From: Alphaproteobacteria bacterium
GTDB lineage: Bacteria; Pseudomonadota; Alphaproteobacteria; Micavibrionales; Micavibrionaceae
Direction of reading: 5' to 3'
DNA length: 8,685 nt
NCBI GenBank assembly: GCA_016763095.1
Contig: JAESUK010000078.1
Coordinates: 1 to 8,685, forward strand
Part shown: one piece after another, positions 7,674 through 8,685 of the stretch
How the letters are laid out: each line of letters opens with the position of its first letter
Numbering within the stretch: the first letter of the stretch is position 1
Translations under genes and position numbers: made by a program
Notes under the pieces: generated by a model
Told to the model about the DNA's origin: nothing
What the model saw: the letters and a program-made list of their open reading frames with translations, nothing else
Databases searched by the model: none

Positions 7674-8350
7674 TATTCTGCTCCCCGCTTAAAATTGTTT
7701 CCTGATATTTTTCTTGGATCGCTATATTTAAGGCTTTTCCTCCATACCCAAAACTCTGGATCTTCCAGCTGTGATATATAAACGTCGACGCCACCCCACA
7801 CCAATGGCTTATCAGTAATTTCAATTTCTATACTTTCTAAACCATATCCATCACCCAATATTTTAGAAAAATTATCAGGGTTAAGTGCCATTACAGATGT
7901 GGGGTCATTCACATCCTTGAACATTACAAAACGGGGATATTCCCTAAGGGGTAGCACCCCTTTTTTACCCATAGGCAAGCTATTGTAATAACGAATACCG
8001 TCACCAATTTTTTTTCCACCTCTAAAGGGAAATGTTTCATAGAGCTCTCTATACATGCTTGTGCTGACCAAGCCAAAAAGCTTTCCTTTTGTGCCAAGAT
8101 CAATAACAACAGCCTCACCTTTTCCTTTTGGTGCACGCCCAACATCTGGAAGATCAATGTATAAAGATGATGCTGAATGAGATAACTGACGGATAGTTGA
8201 TCCAGATTTTACACCATCAGGCGTTTCAACATTTACTGTGATTTTGTATTTCCACGTCCCTGATACATAAACGTAATTCATTGTGTAAGCGAACGCTCCA
8301 ATCCCTAGTATTAAAACTAATAAACCGATTGTGAGTTTTTTCATCCTCAT
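7673..8350 (-). CDS. Small exported or membrane-anchored protein of unknown function, coupled to the RTX lipase
   Basis: Codes for 225 residues from 8350, or 223 from the in-frame ATG at 8344. The later start is favoured: GGGGA lies 7 bases ahead of it but only 2 ahead of the first. MKKLTIGLLVLILGIGAFA is a signal peptide or single N-terminal membrane anchor (possible cleavage after AFA), placing the rest in the periplasm or at the envelope. The body has WKYKITVNVETPDGVKSGS (33-51), GKGEAVVIDLG (76-86) and PRFVMFKDVNDPTSVMALNP (139-158), with no cysteine and no catalytic motif I know. From memory it resembles a recurrent uncharacterised proteobacterial family; I cannot confirm this. Its stop shares a base with the lipase start (TAATG), so the two are probably translationally coupled. 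A chaperone, anchor or protective partner for the lipase is possible but unproven. Confidence 0.88.
   Translation of the reverse strand: MRMKKLTIGLLVLILGIGAFAYTMNYVYVSGTWKYKITVNVETPDGVKSGSTIRQLSHSASSLYIDLPDVGRAPKGKGEAVVIDLGTKGKLFGLVSTSMYRELYETFPFRGGKKIGDGIRYYNSLPMGKKGVLPLREYPRFVMFKDVNDPTSVMALNPDNFSKILGDGYGLESIEIEITDKPLVWGGVDVYISQLEDPEFWVWRKSLKYSDPRKISGNNFKRGAE
7681..7686 (-). promoter_or_regulatory. Ribosome binding site of the RTX lipase gene
   Basis: GGGGAG lies 7 bases before the ATG at 7673, inside the last codons of the upstream gene. Good spacing and the TAATG overlap fix the start and suggest coupled translation. Confidence 0.75.
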
Positions 8351-8379
8351 TTCCCCATATTTAAATTTTGAATACTTTA

Positions 8380-8409
8380 TTCGTAGCAGTGAATATTGAG
8401 CAGTGTCAA
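8380..8409 (-). promoter_or_regulatory. Candidate promoter of the two-gene unit
   Basis: A perfect TTGACA (8404-8409) is followed 18 bases later by TACGAA (8380-8385), a poor -10 match. Transcription would begin near 8373, giving a leader of about 25-30 bases before the start codon. The spacer carries two copies of CACTGCT (8385-8391 and 8399-8405). Only the -35 is convincing. Confidence 0.4.
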
Positions 8410-8414
8410 ATGAT

Positions 8415-8433
8415 GAAGGAATCTTATTCCTTC
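8415..8433. promoter_or_regulatory. 8-bp perfect inverted repeat just upstream of the candidate -35
   Basis: GAAGGAAT (8415-8422) and ATTCCTTC (8426-8433) are separated by three bases. The element ends 5 bases before TTGACA, a position typical of an operator or activator site. A terminator for the gene ending at 8553 is less likely because neither strand has a T-tract after it. Confidence 0.5.
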
Positions 8434-8457
8434 TATTTTAATAAGTTACGTAATAGG

Positions 8458-8477
8458 CAGGCGTGCACAGGCGTGCA
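8458..8477. repeat. Perfect 10-bp tandem direct repeat
   Basis: CAGGCGTGCA occurs twice with no gap. A 10-base period puts both copies on the same helix face, which suits side-by-side binding of a regulator. It is about 50 bases upstream of the candidate -35. Confidence 0.6.
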
Positions 8478-8481
8478 TGAT

Positions 8482-8491
8482 TACCATGGTA
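8482..8491. promoter_or_regulatory. 10-bp palindrome TACCATGGTA
   Basis: A perfect palindrome 4 bases beyond the tandem repeat. Taken with the repeat it may belong to a regulator site; alone it could be chance. Confidence 0.3.
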
Positions 8492-8552
8492 TGTATCTCT
8501 GTGTTGTGTGGAATGAATTTTATCGTAGATGAAGGCTAGGAAGCCCCCTACT

Positions 8553-8685
8553 CTACCCAAAGAGTTTTTTGAAGAATGATTTATTACGTTCTTCATCAAG
8601 GGCTTTTTTGAGCGCCCTATTCTGCCGAATAATTTTTTGTTCTTTTTCAGCCGTTTCTTTCGCGGTTCGTTCTTGATTAGAAATA
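8553..8685 (-). CDS. C-terminal 43 codons of a charged coiled-coil protein, 5' end outside window
   Basis: The frame is open from the window edge to TAG at 8553-8555. The tail begins ISNQERTAKETAEKEQK and ends RNKSFFKKLFG. It is rich in Lys, Glu, Gln and Arg with hydrophobic spacing that suggests a coiled coil, closed by a short aromatic/basic end. Ends of this style occur in DNA-binding, replication and plasmid-mobilisation proteins, but too little is visible to assign a family. It lies about 200 bases upstream of the secreted-protein gene on the same strand. Separate promoter-like sites between them argue for separate transcripts. Confidence 0.7.
   Translation of the reverse strand, partial: ISNQERTAKETAEKEQKIIRQNRALKKALDEERNKSFFKKLFG

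Noticed and set aside
7924..8157. Second minus-strand open frame inside the small exported-protein gene
   Set aside because: It is out of frame with a gene that has a signal peptide, ribosome binding site and coupled stop; nothing supports it independently.
8446..8453. 8-bp palindrome TTACGTAA
   Set aside because: Short and AT-rich; likely chance without conservation data.
8477..8539. Plus-strand 20-codon frame beginning MITMVCISV
   Set aside because: No ribosome binding site, it overlaps the repeat/palindrome cluster, and its length is expected by chance.
8525..8555. Possible terminator hairpin after the gene ending at 8553 (GGCT/AGCC stem)
   Set aside because: The stem is only four pairs and no T-tract follows on the minus strand.

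Overview
The window is dominated by one very long minus-strand reading frame. It starts at 7673 and stays open through position 1, giving at least 2557 codons, so its 3' end lies outside the window. The product is a giant RTX protein. It has an N-terminal class-3-type lipase/esterase domain (YRGTD and GHSLGG motifs, HSM histidine motif), then an early RTX cluster, an FrpC-like Asp/Gly-rich calcium-binding domain, a helical linker of about 350 residues, five or so haemolysin-type repeat blocks, and two glycine/aspartate nonapeptide arrays. There is no N-terminal signal peptide, and no cysteine was seen in the visible residues. Both fit export by a type I secretion system, although no transporter gene is in the window.

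Directly upstream, in a one-base TAATG overlap, is a gene for a small exported or membrane-anchored protein of about 223-225 residues (7673-8350, minus). It has no enzymatic motif I recognise. The pair is probably one transcript, read from a candidate promoter near 8380-8409. That promoter sits beside a cluster of symmetrical and repeated sites (8415-8491) that could be operators. Further upstream, 8553-8685 holds the last 43 codons of another minus-strand gene, a charged coiled-coil protein tail ending in KKLFG.

The content suggests a Gram-negative proteobacterium with type I secretion, possibly an alphaproteobacterium with an AT-leaning genome. That placement is inferred from protein style and composition, not from a marker gene. 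No RNA genes, insertion sequences or CRISPR arrays were seen. The likely biology is a secreted, calcium-folded lipase of adhesin-like size, co-produced with a cell-envelope partner. The internal repeats show signs of recent duplication or gene conversion.
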